The notes: generated from the letters alone by a model not told the origin. Counted from the first letter of the stretch, positions 46,385 to 55,127 are shown. The stretch is 64,000 nt of DNA from Oceanobacillus halophilus (GCF_003628505.1 NZ_RBZP01000012.1:1-64000), one strand, 5' to 3'. Program-made: numbers and translations.

Positions 46385-46500
46385 ATGAGACTGGGACATA
46401 AAAAAAGGCGAACAACGTATAAGTAAAGCGTAGGAAATATACGTAGACTCCCGCTCCCCGCGGAAAGCGGAGTATATTTACGGAGCGTGTTTGTGCTCAA
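46385..46500. repeat. Short palindromic repeat remnant
   Basis: GAGACTGGGACATAA followed by a compact palindrome: AAGCGTAGGAAATATACGTA, then GACTCCCGCTCCCCGCGGAA, then AGCGGAGTATATTTACGGAG. It is related to the GAAATACAC palindromes of the larger elements but shorter (about 75 bp) and without the GGCTCTTTT ends. Confidence 0.55.
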
Positions 46501-46556
46501 ATAGTTTGGATTTCTCACAACTGAATTTCTTATATTTTATCCTCTTTTTGTCATTT

Positions 46557-47900
46557 TTAAAATATAATATGAGCAATCAACGTAATAATCGGCAACGTAA
46601 TCAACGTACGTAAAAGAAAAATAATAGCTAAATCAAGGAAAGTAACTGGCACTTTTGATCCAAGCAATAGTCCGCCAACTTCGGACATATATATTAATTG
46701 GGTAACAGAAAGAGCGGCGATAATGAATCTTGTAATCTCTGCCTCTATTCCTGAGCCGACAATGGCGGGAAGGAACATATCTGCAAAACCAATTAGAATC
46801 GTTTCCGAAGCTTCCTGAGCATATGGAACTTGCATCAGTTCCAATAAAGGAATAAATGGTGCTCCGATCCATTGGAAGAATGGAGTATATTCCGCGATGA
46901 TTAAAGCAACCAAACCAAATGCCATTACTACTGGAGCAACACCTAACCACATGTCCAGGATGTTTTGTATTCCTTCTTTAAAGAATTGATAGACACTCGT
47001 TTCTTTTTTAGCACGATTTAGGGCATTTTTATAGCCGTATGAAATGGTACTTTCCCCATCAGGAATTGCTTCAGCTGTATAGTTTTCCTGGTTGTCCAAA
47101 TACGTATCTGCCTTTTTTGACAATGGTGGGATACGTGGCATAATAAGTGCAGCAGCGAAACCAGCGATTAGAATTGTTAAATAAAAGGGCAGAAACATGT
47201 GAGCAAGGTCGACTTCAGCAAGGACCACTAAGGAAAAGGTTATGGAAACAACGGAAAAAGTAGTTCCTATTACGGTTGCTTCCCTCTTTGTATAAAATCC
47301 CTCTTCATATTGTTTGCTCGTTAATAATACCCCAATGGTTCCATCACCAACCCAAGATGCTAAGGCATCAATAGAGGAGCGGCCTGGCAATTTAAATAAT
47401 GGTCGCATAATCTTTGTTGTGATGGTTCCAATGAATTCAAGTAATCCAAAATTCATCAGCAAGGGTAAAAATAAACCAGCAAATAAAAATACGGCAAACA
47501 AGACATGCAATAAATCACCGAGGAGCATTTGACCTGTATCAGGGCCATATATTGCTTCAGGACCGATACGGAAAAATACCATGACAGCGAATATAGCTGC
47601 TAAAACTCTCGTAAATGTCCAGAATAAATGAACCGAAAATAAATTTTGGAAAAAAGGTGTCTTCTGAAAAACCTTAGGACCACCAATTTTGGCAATAACC
47701 GTGAATATAGCTGTAATAAGAATAATCATCATCATGATTGCAGATAAAATATTTGTAAGTACACCCTGAACGGCATTTGCAAGTAGCGCAATTGGTATGG
47801 TAAAACCATCCTCCGTTGGAACAGGTATGATAAATATAAAGATTCCGATTAGAGATGGAATAATAAATTTCAGATGATCACTTAATGAATAATGTTTCAT
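46557..47900 (-). CDS. YjiH-family membrane protein with nucleoside-recognition (Gate) domain
   Basis: 447 aa, about ten membrane segments. The segments FGLLEFIGTITTKIMRPLFKLPGRSSIDAL (split over a helix and loop) and VGDGTIGVLLTSKQYEEGFY, and the second-half copy PFIPLLELMQVP, are typical of the Gate/nucleoside-recognition domain in YjiH proteins. Function unproven, presumably transport. The ATG at 47900 (MKHYSL) is chosen from the family-like N-terminus; its nearest site, AAAGGA, is a rather long 13 bases away, and the frame is open for 22 more codons upstream. Divergent from the UbiB-type gene. Confidence 0.8.
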   Translation of the reverse strand: MKHYSLSDHLKFIIPSLIGIFIFIIPVPTEDGFTIPIALLANAVQGVLTNILSAIMMMIILITAIFTVIAKIGGPKVFQKTPFFQNLFSVHLFWTFTRVLAAIFAVMVFFRIGPEAIYGPDTGQMLLGDLLHVLFAVFLFAGLFLPLLMNFGLLEFIGTITTKIMRPLFKLPGRSSIDALASWVGDGTIGVLLTSKQYEEGFYTKREATVIGTTFSVVSITFSLVVLAEVDLAHMFLPFYLTILIAGFAAALIMPRIPPLSKKADTYLDNQENYTAEAIPDGESTISYGYKNALNRAKKETSVYQFFKEGIQNILDMWLGVAPVVMAFGLVALIIAEYTPFFQWIGAPFIPLLELMQVPYAQEASETILIGFADMFLPAIVGSGIEAEITRFIIAALSVTQLIYMSEVGGLLLGSKVPVTFLDLAIIFLLRTLITLPIITLIAHIIF

Positions 47901-48126
47901 AATTTTTCTTAAATCCTTTCTGCTGTCAGCGTAGTTGCTAAATAGGCACATCGCATAATTATACATGATGGTGTAAAAATATTCAACGGAAAATCATACC
48001 TTTCAAGTTGTATATTAGGCAAGGAATGCGCTATGGTAATAGTATAGAAAGAATTGTTTTGATGTTAGTATGGTAGTTTCTAAAACGAATTATCCCGTAC
48101 AAACAATTAAGGGATGGTGCTTGGCT

Positions 48127-49767
48127 ATGAAACGTTTGAAATATAATCTCGTTTATCGTTTTACCGTTATCGTTTGGATGGTTATCAAGTATATTTTTCA
48201 GATTTACTTTTTCCATTTCAGGCATACGATATGGGATGAAAAAGCGAAATTAAAATGGAATGCATTACTGGTTAAGATAGCTAAGGATTACAGAAAGAAG
48301 TCGGAAAAACTTGGTGGAGTGTTAATCAAGGTTGGACAGTTTCTTACAACAAGAACAGATTTTCTCCCTGATATTTTTATTAGAGAATTGACCGATCTGG
48401 TAGACCATGTAAAGCCAATGCCCTATGATTATGCAAAAGAAGTTCTCGAAGAAGAGTGGGGAACGAGTGTAGAGACGCATTTAAAGGCCATAAAAAAAAC
48501 TTCAGTTGCCTCGGCATCGATTGGAGAGGTATACAAGGCGGTGCTTCATGACGGAACCGTGGTTGCTATAAAAGTGCGGCGGTATCGAATCAACGAGGTA
48601 TTTCATAAAGATTTTATCGCCTTAAAGATGGTGTTTTGGATTTTAAAAGTGTTTACCAATTTTGGAAAAAAAGCCGATCTAAATGCACTGTTTCGAGAGT
48701 TAATCATGGTTATGGATCGTGAACTTGACTTTGAACAGGAATTAGAATTTGGTAATTATTTTCAGGATCGTTATCAAGATAACGCAGATATTCGGATTCC
48801 TACATTTTATGGTGAGTTAAGTACAAAGAAAGTATTAGTGATGGAATGGATGAAGGGCGCAAAGATAACCGATATGGACTTTATTAAAAAGCATCATATT
48901 GATGTCGAGCAAACAACGAAGATAATTTTTGATTTTTATTTGGATCAATTTTTGAACCCTGGGAAATTCCACGCTGATCCCCATGCTGGAAATATTTTAA
49001 TCCAAAAAGATGGCAAGATTGCTATTATTGATTTTGGTATGATTGGTGAAATTAAACCGAAGGATATCGAACAATTTAAACTGTTTGTACAAGGGTTTAT
49101 TATTGAAAATTATGATATTGTCGTAGATGCATTAGATAAAATGAATTTTATTCTACCAAATGCGGACAAGCGGAAACTAAAAAAAGTTATTCAAGAAACA
49201 ATTGAAATGTATTCCGATGGTTCCTTGAAAAACTTTGATGCTGAAGCCATCGATCAAATAAATGAAGAAATTAATATGATTATGAAGGATCAGGCGATTC
49301 AGTTACCTGCAGATTATGCCTATTTGTTACGCGCGATTTCGATTGTAGTCGGTATTATTTTTACATTAAATCCAGATTTAGATATCATAAAATGGGCCAA
49401 GCCTAAAATTAGAGATTGGTTTGGCAGAAAGAGTATCGTTGAATCCGTCACAAGGCAATATGCCAAAAATGCTACGGAACCACTTTTATCCTATCCACGA
49501 GCATTGCTTAATTGGCTCGAAAGTGGGGAAAAAGATAGAAAGTGGGATAAAGAAAAACATTATGTCCAGCTGAAGCATCAATTTTATTTACTTTTAGAGA
49601 TTCTATCCTTTATCATGGTAGTAGTAGGGATGTTTTTCTTAGCTTATGGTTTTAGTTTTGAGTTACAAACTGTTGGCATCATAGGAATAATTGTCACCAG
49701 CATTTTTACTGTATTATTAAGTATCATGTTAATTTTTCATTTTCGTATGATACGTCATAGACGGTAG
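48127..49767 (+). CDS. ABC1/AarF/UbiB atypical kinase-family protein
   Basis: 546 aa. Carries the ABC1 landmarks: KxGQ block (GGVLIKVGQFLTTR), the Ala-rich loop in VASASIGEVYKA that replaces the Gly-rich loop, VAIKVRR (ATP lysine), ELDFEQELEFGNYF, FHADPHAGNIL (catalytic loop) and the metal-binding DFG in IIDFGMIG. Two membrane helices close the C-terminus (about 490-540). UbiB-type proteins support isoprenoid-quinone metabolism, but a menaquinone-only Bacillus relative may use it otherwise. ATG 48127 matches family starts; AAGGGATGG upstream is a loose site and the frame extends 19 codons earlier. Co-transcribed with the phasin-like gene 14 bp on. Confidence 0.87.
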   Translation: MKRLKYNLVYRFTVIVWMVIKYIFQIYFFHFRHTIWDEKAKLKWNALLVKIAKDYRKKSEKLGGVLIKVGQFLTTRTDFLPDIFIRELTDLVDHVKPMPYDYAKEVLEEEWGTSVETHLKAIKKTSVASASIGEVYKAVLHDGTVVAIKVRRYRINEVFHKDFIALKMVFWILKVFTNFGKKADLNALFRELIMVMDRELDFEQELEFGNYFQDRYQDNADIRIPTFYGELSTKKVLVMEWMKGAKITDMDFIKKHHIDVEQTTKIIFDFYLDQFLNPGKFHADPHAGNILIQKDGKIAIIDFGMIGEIKPKDIEQFKLFVQGFIIENYDIVVDALDKMNFILPNADKRKLKKVIQETIEMYSDGSLKNFDAEAIDQINEEINMIMKDQAIQLPADYAYLLRAISIVVGIIFTLNPDLDIIKWAKPKIRDWFGRKSIVESVTRQYAKNATEPLLSYPRALLNWLESGEKDRKWDKEKHYVQLKHQFYLLLEILSFIMVVVGMFFLAYGFSFELQTVGIIGIIVTSIFTVLLSIMLIFHFRMIRHRR

Positions 49768-49781
49768 AGGAGGTGTAGGCA

Positions 49782-50108
49782 ATGAGCGACTATTTAAAAA
49801 GAGGCTTTTTATTAGGGCTTGGCGCTGCAGTTAGTGGAAAAGAAAAACTCGAACAAAAGTTAAAAGAGCTTGTAGAAAAAAATGAATTAACCCAAGAACA
49901 AGCAAAAACAGTTTTGGAAAATTTTATCGAAAAAGGCGATACGCAAAAACAGAAGTGGTCCGATAAACAAAAAGAACAAACGCAAAAACTAGCCGCCGAA
50001 TACGGCATAGCAACAAAAGAAGATATTCATGAACTAAAAGAACGTATTCATGAGTTAGAAATGAAACTTTCCAATAAAACAGCAGAAGAAGTGGAAGAAG
50101 AAGAGTGA
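49782..50108 (+). CDS. Phasin-family/PHA-granule-like coiled-coil protein
   Basis: 108 aa. A short hydrophobic glycine-rich start (YLKRGFLLGLGAAVSGKEKLE) and then a long charged helix (QKLKELVEKNELTQEQAKTV, ELKERIHELEMKL) match the small phasin-related family found beside UbiB/AarF genes. In this family Pro-less helices coat hydrophobic surfaces or bind membrane. GAGGAGGTG lies nine bases upstream of the ATG, 14 bp after the UbiB-type gene, so the two are one operon and the protein is likely a partner of that kinase-like protein. Confidence 0.82.
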   Translation: MSDYLKRGFLLGLGAAVSGKEKLEQKLKELVEKNELTQEQAKTVLENFIEKGDTQKQKWSDKQKEQTQKLAAEYGIATKEDIHELKERIHELEMKLSNKTAEEVEEEE

Positions 50109-50137
50109 GCATAACGTTCACTCTTCTTTTCTCTTTG
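50101..50137 (+). terminator. Terminator of the UbiB/phasin operon
   Basis: Stem AAGAGTGA/TCACTCTT (50101-50108 with 50118-50125) and a tail CTTTTCTCTTTG. The left arm contains the phasin-gene stop codon. Confidence 0.75.
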
Positions 50138-50319
50138 TTCAATAGGATGTTTACCTTGATAAATTTGATGCTTTTACAAAAAACTCAATAATGACCAATA
50201 GAGTAATTTTTAAATTAATTATATTTTTAGAAAATTCATATTGATTTTTCACAAGAATGTAGTAAAATAGAATATACAATTAACGATAAGTTGTTCGGAA
50301 ATAGGAGGGATATAGCGAT

Positions 50320-50466
50320 ATGAATTGTTTTTTGCAGTTATGTGACGATGCCAAAAATCAACTTGGAAGACAGTTGCGGGAAGAAGAAATAAGTTTTTTG
50401 CAATGGATGTATAATCGCTATACAGAGGAACAACAGGAGCTAGAACTTGAATGCACGGAAGCATAG
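50320..50466 (+). CDS. Small soluble hypothetical protein, 48 aa
   Basis: ATG at 50320, TAG at 50464-50466. The ribosome binding site AGGAGGGA is nine bases upstream, one of the best in this area. The sequence runs MNCFLQLCDDAKNQLGRQLR then EEEISFLQWMYNRYTEEQQE: amphipathic and acidic, predicted two short helices, three cysteines (3, 8 and 45). No membrane segment. I do not know a named family, though the GRxLREEEIxFLxWMY pattern looks conserved rather than random. It stands alone between two terminators. Confidence 0.65.
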   Translation: MNCFLQLCDDAKNQLGRQLREEEISFLQWMYNRYTEEQQELELECTEA

Positions 50467-50551
50467 ACTTACGATAACATTGAAAGCGCTTTATATAGAA
50501 CGAGAACTTAATGGAAATAAAACGAGCTCACTTTAGAGTAGCTAACATTAA

Positions 50552-50605
50552 ACTCAAAAAACATGGGAAACCACAAAGGTTTCCCATGTTTTTTGAGTTT
50601 TTCCT
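50552..50605 (-). terminator. Terminator of the LprI-type lipoprotein gene
   Basis: Perfect 21-bp stem (50552-50572 with 50578-50598) and loop ACAAA. The arms include A- and T-runs, so it may serve both strands. Confidence 0.85.
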
Positions 50606-50620
50606 AGTGCTCCAGCTATA

Positions 50621-51322
50621 TTAATCTGTCATAAATTCGTTTACCAATTCATAACTTCTTTCCTTTGTTGATTCGTATAAAGATATATAATAGGCAACAT
50701 TTTCAAAAGTTCCCCCTTTATATCCTTGTCTTGCTTCATCTGCTTTAGCTTCTTTCTGATGAATCCATTTAATTTGTTTCGTCTTTAAGTCTTGCATGGT
50801 CTCTGAAGATAACTCACCTTGCAGAACAGCATAAATTTCATTTAATGCTTCATCATACCTTTCATAAGAAAGCCCATAATAGTTTTTCATAGCATTGGTA
50901 ACACCTTTATCGGAATCCTTCTTTTCAGGTAACGCATCAAGCTCTTCTTGGATCTTGTCCAATTTTTTTAGGAATTCTTGTCTTATTCCTTCTACTTTTG
51001 TTCCTGTATTCTCTGTAATAGGTTCCTTAATGTCTTCACTTTCCTCCGTTTCATTTGTTGTAGCTGTCGATACTTTTTCTTCTGTATGAACAGATTGCTC
51101 GTTTGTTGAAGTATTCGATCCAGTACCATCTGATTCCACTTTACTAGATTCGTTAATCGTAGAGGTATCTTCTGTCGCATCCGTTTCTTGCGTTTCATGC
51201 TCCGGTTCAGAAGAGTGATTGCTGGATGCACCCCCATTATTCGTTGAATTGCCACAAGCGGACAAACCGACTATTAATAATACTAATAGGATTGCCGTCA
51301 TAAAAAGTTTGCATTTTTTCAT
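50621..51322 (-). CDS. Lipoprotein with C-terminal LprI/DUF1311 domain
   Basis: 233 aa. Signal peptide with lipobox (VGLSAC, Cys23). Residues about 25-110 are a low-complexity Ser/Thr/Glu/Asn linker that would extend through the wall. The C-terminal part (about 115-230) resembles the lysozyme-inhibitor LprI family (DUF1311): MKNYYGLSYERYDEALNEIY and then TMQDLKTKQIKWIHQKEAKA with the W-I-x-x-(K/R) block, but without the usual cysteine pair. Possible role in envelope protection; the family name derives from a mycobacterial protein. TTGGAG nine bases before ATG. Only 25 bp separate its start from a repeat element, so its promoter probably lies within that element. Confidence 0.78.
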   Translation of the reverse strand: MKKCKLFMTAILLVLLIVGLSACGNSTNNGGASSNHSSEPEHETQETDATEDTSTINESSKVESDGTGSNTSTNEQSVHTEEKVSTATTNETEESEDIKEPITENTGTKVEGIRQEFLKKLDKIQEELDALPEKKDSDKGVTNAMKNYYGLSYERYDEALNEIYAVLQGELSSETMQDLKTKQIKWIHQKEAKADEARQGYKGGTFENVAYYISLYESTKERSYELVNEFMTD

Positions 51323-51347
51323 GTTTACAACTCCAATTTTAATTTAA

Positions 51348-52022
51348 GGCATATTTAGTATATTTTGTTGCTTTCTTAAGTTTTTAAGTTGATGGAAATT
51401 CTTAATAAACTGAATACAAGTAATGTGCTTAACCTCGCTGCGGAAATACACTCCGCGCACCTTAGGGGAGCTGGTGAGCCTCCTTCGTGCTAAAAAGCGT
51501 GTGCGCCTGCGTCTTCCAGTAATGCTTCGAAGCGGGCTTTCTCGGCGCAAGGGAACAAGGGAGATTATTCAAGTAGTTCCCTCACTACGCAGTCTCACCG
51601 ATGCTCTTCTTCCCGCAGGACATGGAACGCTTCGGCAGCGAAACATCTTCGTGAGAAAAAGTGGGTTTCTTTTTTCTAGGAGTCTCTGTGTACTGCCTCC
51701 GCTACTTTGTCTGCCCTAGCTATTTTTAATGCAATAGTCCATAATGGTACGTTTCTGAGGAAGATGTTTACTCGTAAAATAGAATTATTATATGAAATCA
51801 AGTATGCAGAACTTAGCGAAGGAAATACACGGAGACTCCCGCGGGAAGAAAAGCCTAGGTGAGACTATGGAGAGCGATAGCTCGGAGTAGGCTCAGCAGC
51901 GCCCGCGGAAAGCGTAGTTATTTCCGTAGCGGTAGATAAAACACCAACCTTCGTAGTTAGTGCAGACTTTATACAAAATATAGAGTAAAGTCCTATTAAA
52001 AAGCAACAATCATAAAAGTGCC
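51348..52022. mobile_element. MITE-like element, fourth full copy
   Basis: A 675-bp copy begins GGCATATTTAGTATATTTTG, then TTGCTTTCTTAAG, and ends AAAAAGCAACAATCATAAAA followed by GTGCC. Flanks TAATTTAA and TTATTAAA agree at six of eight positions. The left palindrome (about 51428-51715) is a chimera of GAAATACAC-type and CTGCC-type ends and holds the same extra segment as the 18993 copy in inverted order. The right palindrome (about 51815-51935) matches the one at 8340-8460. Minus-strand TATACT at 51357-51362 lies 35 bp before the lipoprotein start. Confidence 0.75.
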
Positions 52023-52167
52023 TTATTAAATGAATGATTAGAACTATTTTAACACAATTGAAAATATTCAAGGCTTTTTTAGTATCCTCGAGATGACATT
52101 CCTCAAATGCCCATCAAAAAGCAAGTTCAGAGACCCTTGTTCTAGAATGACCAATTCTTATAAATTC

Positions 52168-52197
52168 TTCACGAAACATGTTATAATATGGGCAATG
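52168..52197 (+). promoter_or_regulatory. Possible extended -10 promoter of ywdI
   Basis: TGTTATAAT (TG at 52189-52190, TATAAT at 52192-52197) gives an extended -10. The upstream TTCACG at 52168-52173 with an 18-bp spacer is a weak -35. The GTG start of ywdI is 30 bp downstream. Confidence 0.45.
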
Positions 52198-52226
52198 TAA
52201 ATTAGGTGAAATAAGGAGCGGTAGCA

Positions 52227-52553
52227 GTGGCAGTTTCCAATGAAACGATTTTAAAGAAAATGATGAATGAGTTGAACCAGGCGAAAGAAAATGAACATAG
52301 TCAGGAAAAAATGGTCAAGCATATAGCAAATGTGAAATTACTTTGTGATTTATTTTTAGAAGAAGACCCAGAGAAAGAAACAATTAAAGAAGCGGTAAAA
52401 TCACAAACAAAGAGGGATGAATTTTCCCAAGCAGAATTGAAAGCGATGATAGGGGATCAGGCTGTTATCAAAAATATTCAAGAAGAACAAACGAAAAAGA
52501 AACAAATAATCGACCATGAAGAGGCAAACGGTTCTTCTATTTTTGACTTTTAG
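52227..52553 (+). CDS. ywdI: YwdI-family protein (DUF5327)
   Basis: 108 aa soluble, highly charged, helical. The start MAVSNETILKKMMNELNQAK and the terminal SSIFDF match the YwdI family of Bacillaceae; function unknown. GTG start with AAGGAG eight bases upstream. It is followed 30 bp on by ywdK, as in B. subtilis where ywdI and ywdK are neighbours; ywdJ is missing here. Position at the head of the conserved ywd-ywh block supports the assignment. Confidence 0.85.
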   Translation: MAVSNETILKKMMNELNQAKENEHSQEKMVKHIANVKLLCDLFLEEDPEKETIKEAVKSQTKRDEFSQAELKAMIGDQAVIKNIQEEQTKKKQIIDHEEANGSSIFDF

Positions 52554-52583
52554 AATTGCCGCAAACAGAGAGGAGAAAAGAGG

Positions 52584-52952
52584 ATGAAACTATTTCTAAT
52601 CTTAGGAGCTTTAAATGGCTTCATAGCAGTTGCACTTGGTGCGTTTGGTGCTCATGGCTTAGAAGCAAGGCTAACGGAAAAACAGTTAGCGACTTGGAAT
52701 ACAGGAGTTCAATATCAGATGTTTCATACAATGGCATTACTTGTGACTGGGCTGTTGCTGGCCAAATTCCAAAGTGGTGCCTTAAATTGGGCTGGATGGA
52801 TGTTTTTCATTGGTATCGTCATTTTCTCAGGCAGTCTTTATATTTATTCAACTACAGCTATTAAGACGTTTGCTATGATTACCCCATTAGGTGGAGTAGC
52901 GTTCTTAATAGGGTGGGTTTTATTAGGAATAGCTGTCATACGACTTCTATAA
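52584..52952 (+). CDS. ywdK: YwdK, DUF423 membrane protein
   Basis: 122 aa with four membrane segments. The opening LGALNGFIAVALGAFGAHGLE and the later YQMFHTMALL and PLGGVAFLIGW blocks are diagnostic for DUF423. Function unknown. GAGGAGAAAAGAGG precedes the ATG. It is likely co-transcribed with ywdI. In B. subtilis the neighbour on the other side is gerQ, as here, apart from one small inserted membrane-protein gene. Confidence 0.9.
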   Translation: MKLFLILGALNGFIAVALGAFGAHGLEARLTEKQLATWNTGVQYQMFHTMALLVTGLLLAKFQSGALNWAGWMFFIGIVIFSGSLYIYSTTAIKTFAMITPLGGVAFLIGWVLLGIAVIRLL

Positions 52953-52959
52953 GTCACTG

Positions 52960-53214
52960 CTATAATTGAAAAAATAAATATGTCGTAAAAATAAAAATGA
53001 TCAGTGACCGGAGGGCTTGCTTGCCTGCGTCTAACGTGTTTCCAGTGGTGTTCCATTGAATCAGTGCATCACACATTAAACTTAATGAAAATACGTAAAG
53101 CGTTAAAAAGAGTAAGACAAGATACCCTTGAATCATCGAAAATAAGCCTACGATGACTACAATGCCAAGTGATATTAATTCTATTAATGTTATTTTTTCC
53201 ATAGGATGTCGCAT
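52960..53214 (-). CDS. Small membrane protein between ywdK and gerQ
   Basis: 84 aa, three hydrophobic segments (about 9-27, 29-50 and 66-82) with a short polar loop NTTGNTLDAGKQ. AAAGGGG lies eight bases before the ATG. Composition and hydropathy suggest a real integral membrane protein, but I recognise no family. It is convergent with ywdK (7-bp gap) and follows gerQ on the same strand. Confidence 0.6.
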   Translation of the reverse strand: MRHPMEKITLIELISLGIVVIVGLFSMIQGYLVLLFLTLYVFSLSLMCDALIQWNTTGNTLDAGKQALRSLIIFIFTTYLFFQL

Positions 53215-53240
53215 AGTATCGCCCCTTTTGTATATGTAAG

Positions 53241-53282
53241 AGAGGATGACACGAGTTTGATTGTGTCATCCTTTTATTTTTC
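53241..53282. terminator. Hairpin between gerQ and the small membrane-protein gene
   Basis: Stem GGATGACAC/GTGTCATCC (53244-53252 with 53263-53271). T-rich on the plus side (TTTTATTTTT), only TCTCTT on the minus side where gerQ would need it, so termination of gerQ may be partial. Confidence 0.6.
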
Positions 53283-53285
53283 CTT

Positions 53286-53768
53286 CTATCTTGGATTGTA
53301 CGTTGACATTTGTGAGCCTTGAGCAAATGGATATTCATAGTTAAGTTCTTCATCAAATGTAACGTAATCTAGGTATACCATTAACAAGAGATAGCGCATG
53401 CCGGTATCTGGGTCGCTTAGAATAATGTGATCTCTTCCAGCTGCTTCAATAATTCCCCTAAACTGCATCGCATTCCATTCTGAATTGTTTTCAAATGTCA
53501 TGTAAACCGTAGCTAGTTTTCCTTTGTTTAATCGTAAAATATTTTCAATGTAGGATTGCTGAAGTGGTAGCATTCCTGGAACATCTGATGCCTGTTGTTG
53601 TTGTTGCTGTGCTTGTGCTTGTGGTGGCGGTGTTTGTTGTTGGGCTTGTTGCTGAAATGGGTATCCCTGTGTTTGCTGTGGTTGTGGGTATTGTCTCATT
53701 GGATAATAGTAGTACGGATGGGCAGGATAGAAATTTCCATAGGGTTGATTTGCATTTTTCTCGGACAT
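53286..53768 (-). CDS. gerQ: Spore coat protein GerQ
   Basis: 160 aa. The N-terminal half is a Pro/Gln/Tyr-rich low-complexity region (FYPAHPYYYYPMRQYPQPQQ, then poly-Gln stretches). The C-terminal 90 residues are the conserved GerQ domain (LPLQQSYIENILRLNKGKLA, then GIIEAAGRDHIILSDP and GMRYLLLMVYLDYVTFDEEL). GerQ is an inner spore-coat protein cross-linked by transglutaminase Tgl and needed for CwlJ placement in germination. AAGGGAGG nine bases upstream of the ATG. Its presence shows a spore-forming host. Expect mother-cell sigma-factor control; no clear promoter was identified. Confidence 0.95.
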   Translation of the reverse strand: MSEKNANQPYGNFYPAHPYYYYPMRQYPQPQQTQGYPFQQQAQQQTPPPQAQAQQQQQQASDVPGMLPLQQSYIENILRLNKGKLATVYMTFENNSEWNAMQFRGIIEAAGRDHIILSDPDTGMRYLLLMVYLDYVTFDEELNYEYPFAQGSQMSTYNPR

Positions 53769-54136
53769 AAAAGATTCCTCCCTTAAAAAATTGTGTGTCT
53801 CTCTGATGTCGCCTCCGAGTGGATGAATTTACCTGGAGCTAGTATGAACTCCAAAGTATTAATTTTTATATTTAGACTGTCTGGGCAACTGATGGGGTTC
53901 TGCGTTGTGAAACGAAGAGTGGATGAATTTCCTATATGTGTCCCTTCGTTAATCATGTTAAAATGTTCCTAATATCAGCCCAGGAACAGGATACTAAACT
54001 CAATAATTATATGTATGTAAATACCCAGAAAAAGATGACAAAAAAACGACTTCCTGCTTCTAACAGAAAGTCGTTTTTATTGTTTTACTTGGAGTGTTTG
54101 GGATTCAATTATGCTCCAATATATCGTACGCCCTAT
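53769..54136. other. Intergenic region upstream of gerQ
   Basis: About 370 bp with GGATGAATTT repeated twice (near 53821 and 53923) in similar contexts, and the hemQ terminator at the right. A 68-codon plus-strand frame (53936-54142) lacks a ribosome binding site and runs through the terminator; it is not called. Confidence 0.45.
54041..54079. terminator. Terminator of hemQ
   Basis: Stem AAAAACGACTT/AAGTCGTTTTT with a 15-base loop; on the minus strand it is followed by TTTTTTTG. Lies about 60 bp after the hemQ stop. Confidence 0.75.
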
Positions 54137-54892
54137 TTATAATGCGAAGTATGTAGATACGTCTTCTTTTGGAAGGTAATTTCCTACTAGAAAGTCGCCA
54201 AATTCAGCGTATTTTGCAGTTACTTCGTCAAATCGCATTTCATAAACTATTTTTTTGAATTGTAATGCATCATGAGCAAATAAAGTAACGCCCCATTCAT
54301 ACTCATCCAGACCAATAGAGCCGGTAATAATTTCTTTTACTTTTCCTGCATATTTGCGCCCAGTCATGCCATGCTCATAAAGAAGTTTTGTTCTTTCTTC
54401 TTTATCAATCTCAAACCAGTTCGCATCTTTCCAGCGGCGGCGTGCCATAGGATAGAAACAAGCATGCTCCCATTTTGGAACAATTGGTTTTAAGCGATCT
54501 TTAACATATGGACTTAACTCTCTATCTTTTCCTTCATCCATTGGGTTGTGCATCGTCATTTCCACAATAGATACATAAGAATATCCAGGAATTAGATAAT
54601 CGCCGATTTTTGATTTATTAATTTCTCTTTTAATTTCTTCTAATTCATCCATAGTTGGGCGGAAGAAAATAAACATCAAATCAGCTTTGTTTCCTAGCAC
54701 CTTATAAATAGATTGACTACCGTTGTTTTCATCCTCCACTGCTTCCCATTTGGTCATCAATTCTTTAAACTCTTCGACTGCCTCAGTTCTTTGCTTTTCT
54801 GATGCCATTTTCCAAGAGGTCCAATCGAATATTCGTGTGTCATGGAGTGCACACCAACCATCCATTGTTACAACTGCTTCTGCTGCCATCAT
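54137..54892 (-). CDS. hemQ: Coproheme decarboxylase HemQ
   Basis: 251 aa, chlorite-dismutase-like fold of the Firmicutes HemQ clade. Key segments: WCALHDTRIFDWTSWK, SYVSIVEMTMH, the catalytic-tyrosine region HACFYPMARRRW, and the heme-ligand His in LLYEHGMTGRKYAGKV; the chlorite-dismutase distal Arg is not expected in HemQ. Performs the last step of the coproporphyrin-dependent heme pathway, oxidatively decarboxylating coproheme III to heme b. Tandem ATGATG behind AAAGGAGAG; the first is used. Divergent from pta, exactly as ywfI and pta in B. subtilis. Confidence 0.95.
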   Translation of the reverse strand: MMAAEAVVTMDGWCALHDTRIFDWTSWKMASEKQRTEAVEEFKELMTKWEAVEDENNGSQSIYKVLGNKADLMFIFFRPTMDELEEIKREINKSKIGDYLIPGYSYVSIVEMTMHNPMDEGKDRELSPYVKDRLKPIVPKWEHACFYPMARRRWKDANWFEIDKEERTKLLYEHGMTGRKYAGKVKEIITGSIGLDEYEWGVTLFAHDALQFKKIVYEMRFDEVTAKYAEFGDFLVGNYLPKEDVSTYFAL

Positions 54893-55127
54893 ACTCTCTC
54901 CTTTTATTGATGAAATTTAGCATTATTAATTTGTTTATATTATTTAAACATATCTTTACTATAGCATAATTGGGGTATGCTATTCATATGTAAGGGCTAC
55001 CACTGACTGAATTTTAATGGATTGTCAATTCTTTGTCAAAAATTGTTAAAAAATGAAGGGAATTTCTTTAAAATAGTACCTGGTTGATTTATGATTGTAA
55101 AGGAAATGAATATTGGAGGTTTGTGAA

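Noticed and set aside
53936-54142. 68-codon plus-strand frame between gerQ and hemQ
   Set aside because: Runs through the hemQ terminator hairpin into the hemQ stop and lacks a ribosome binding site.
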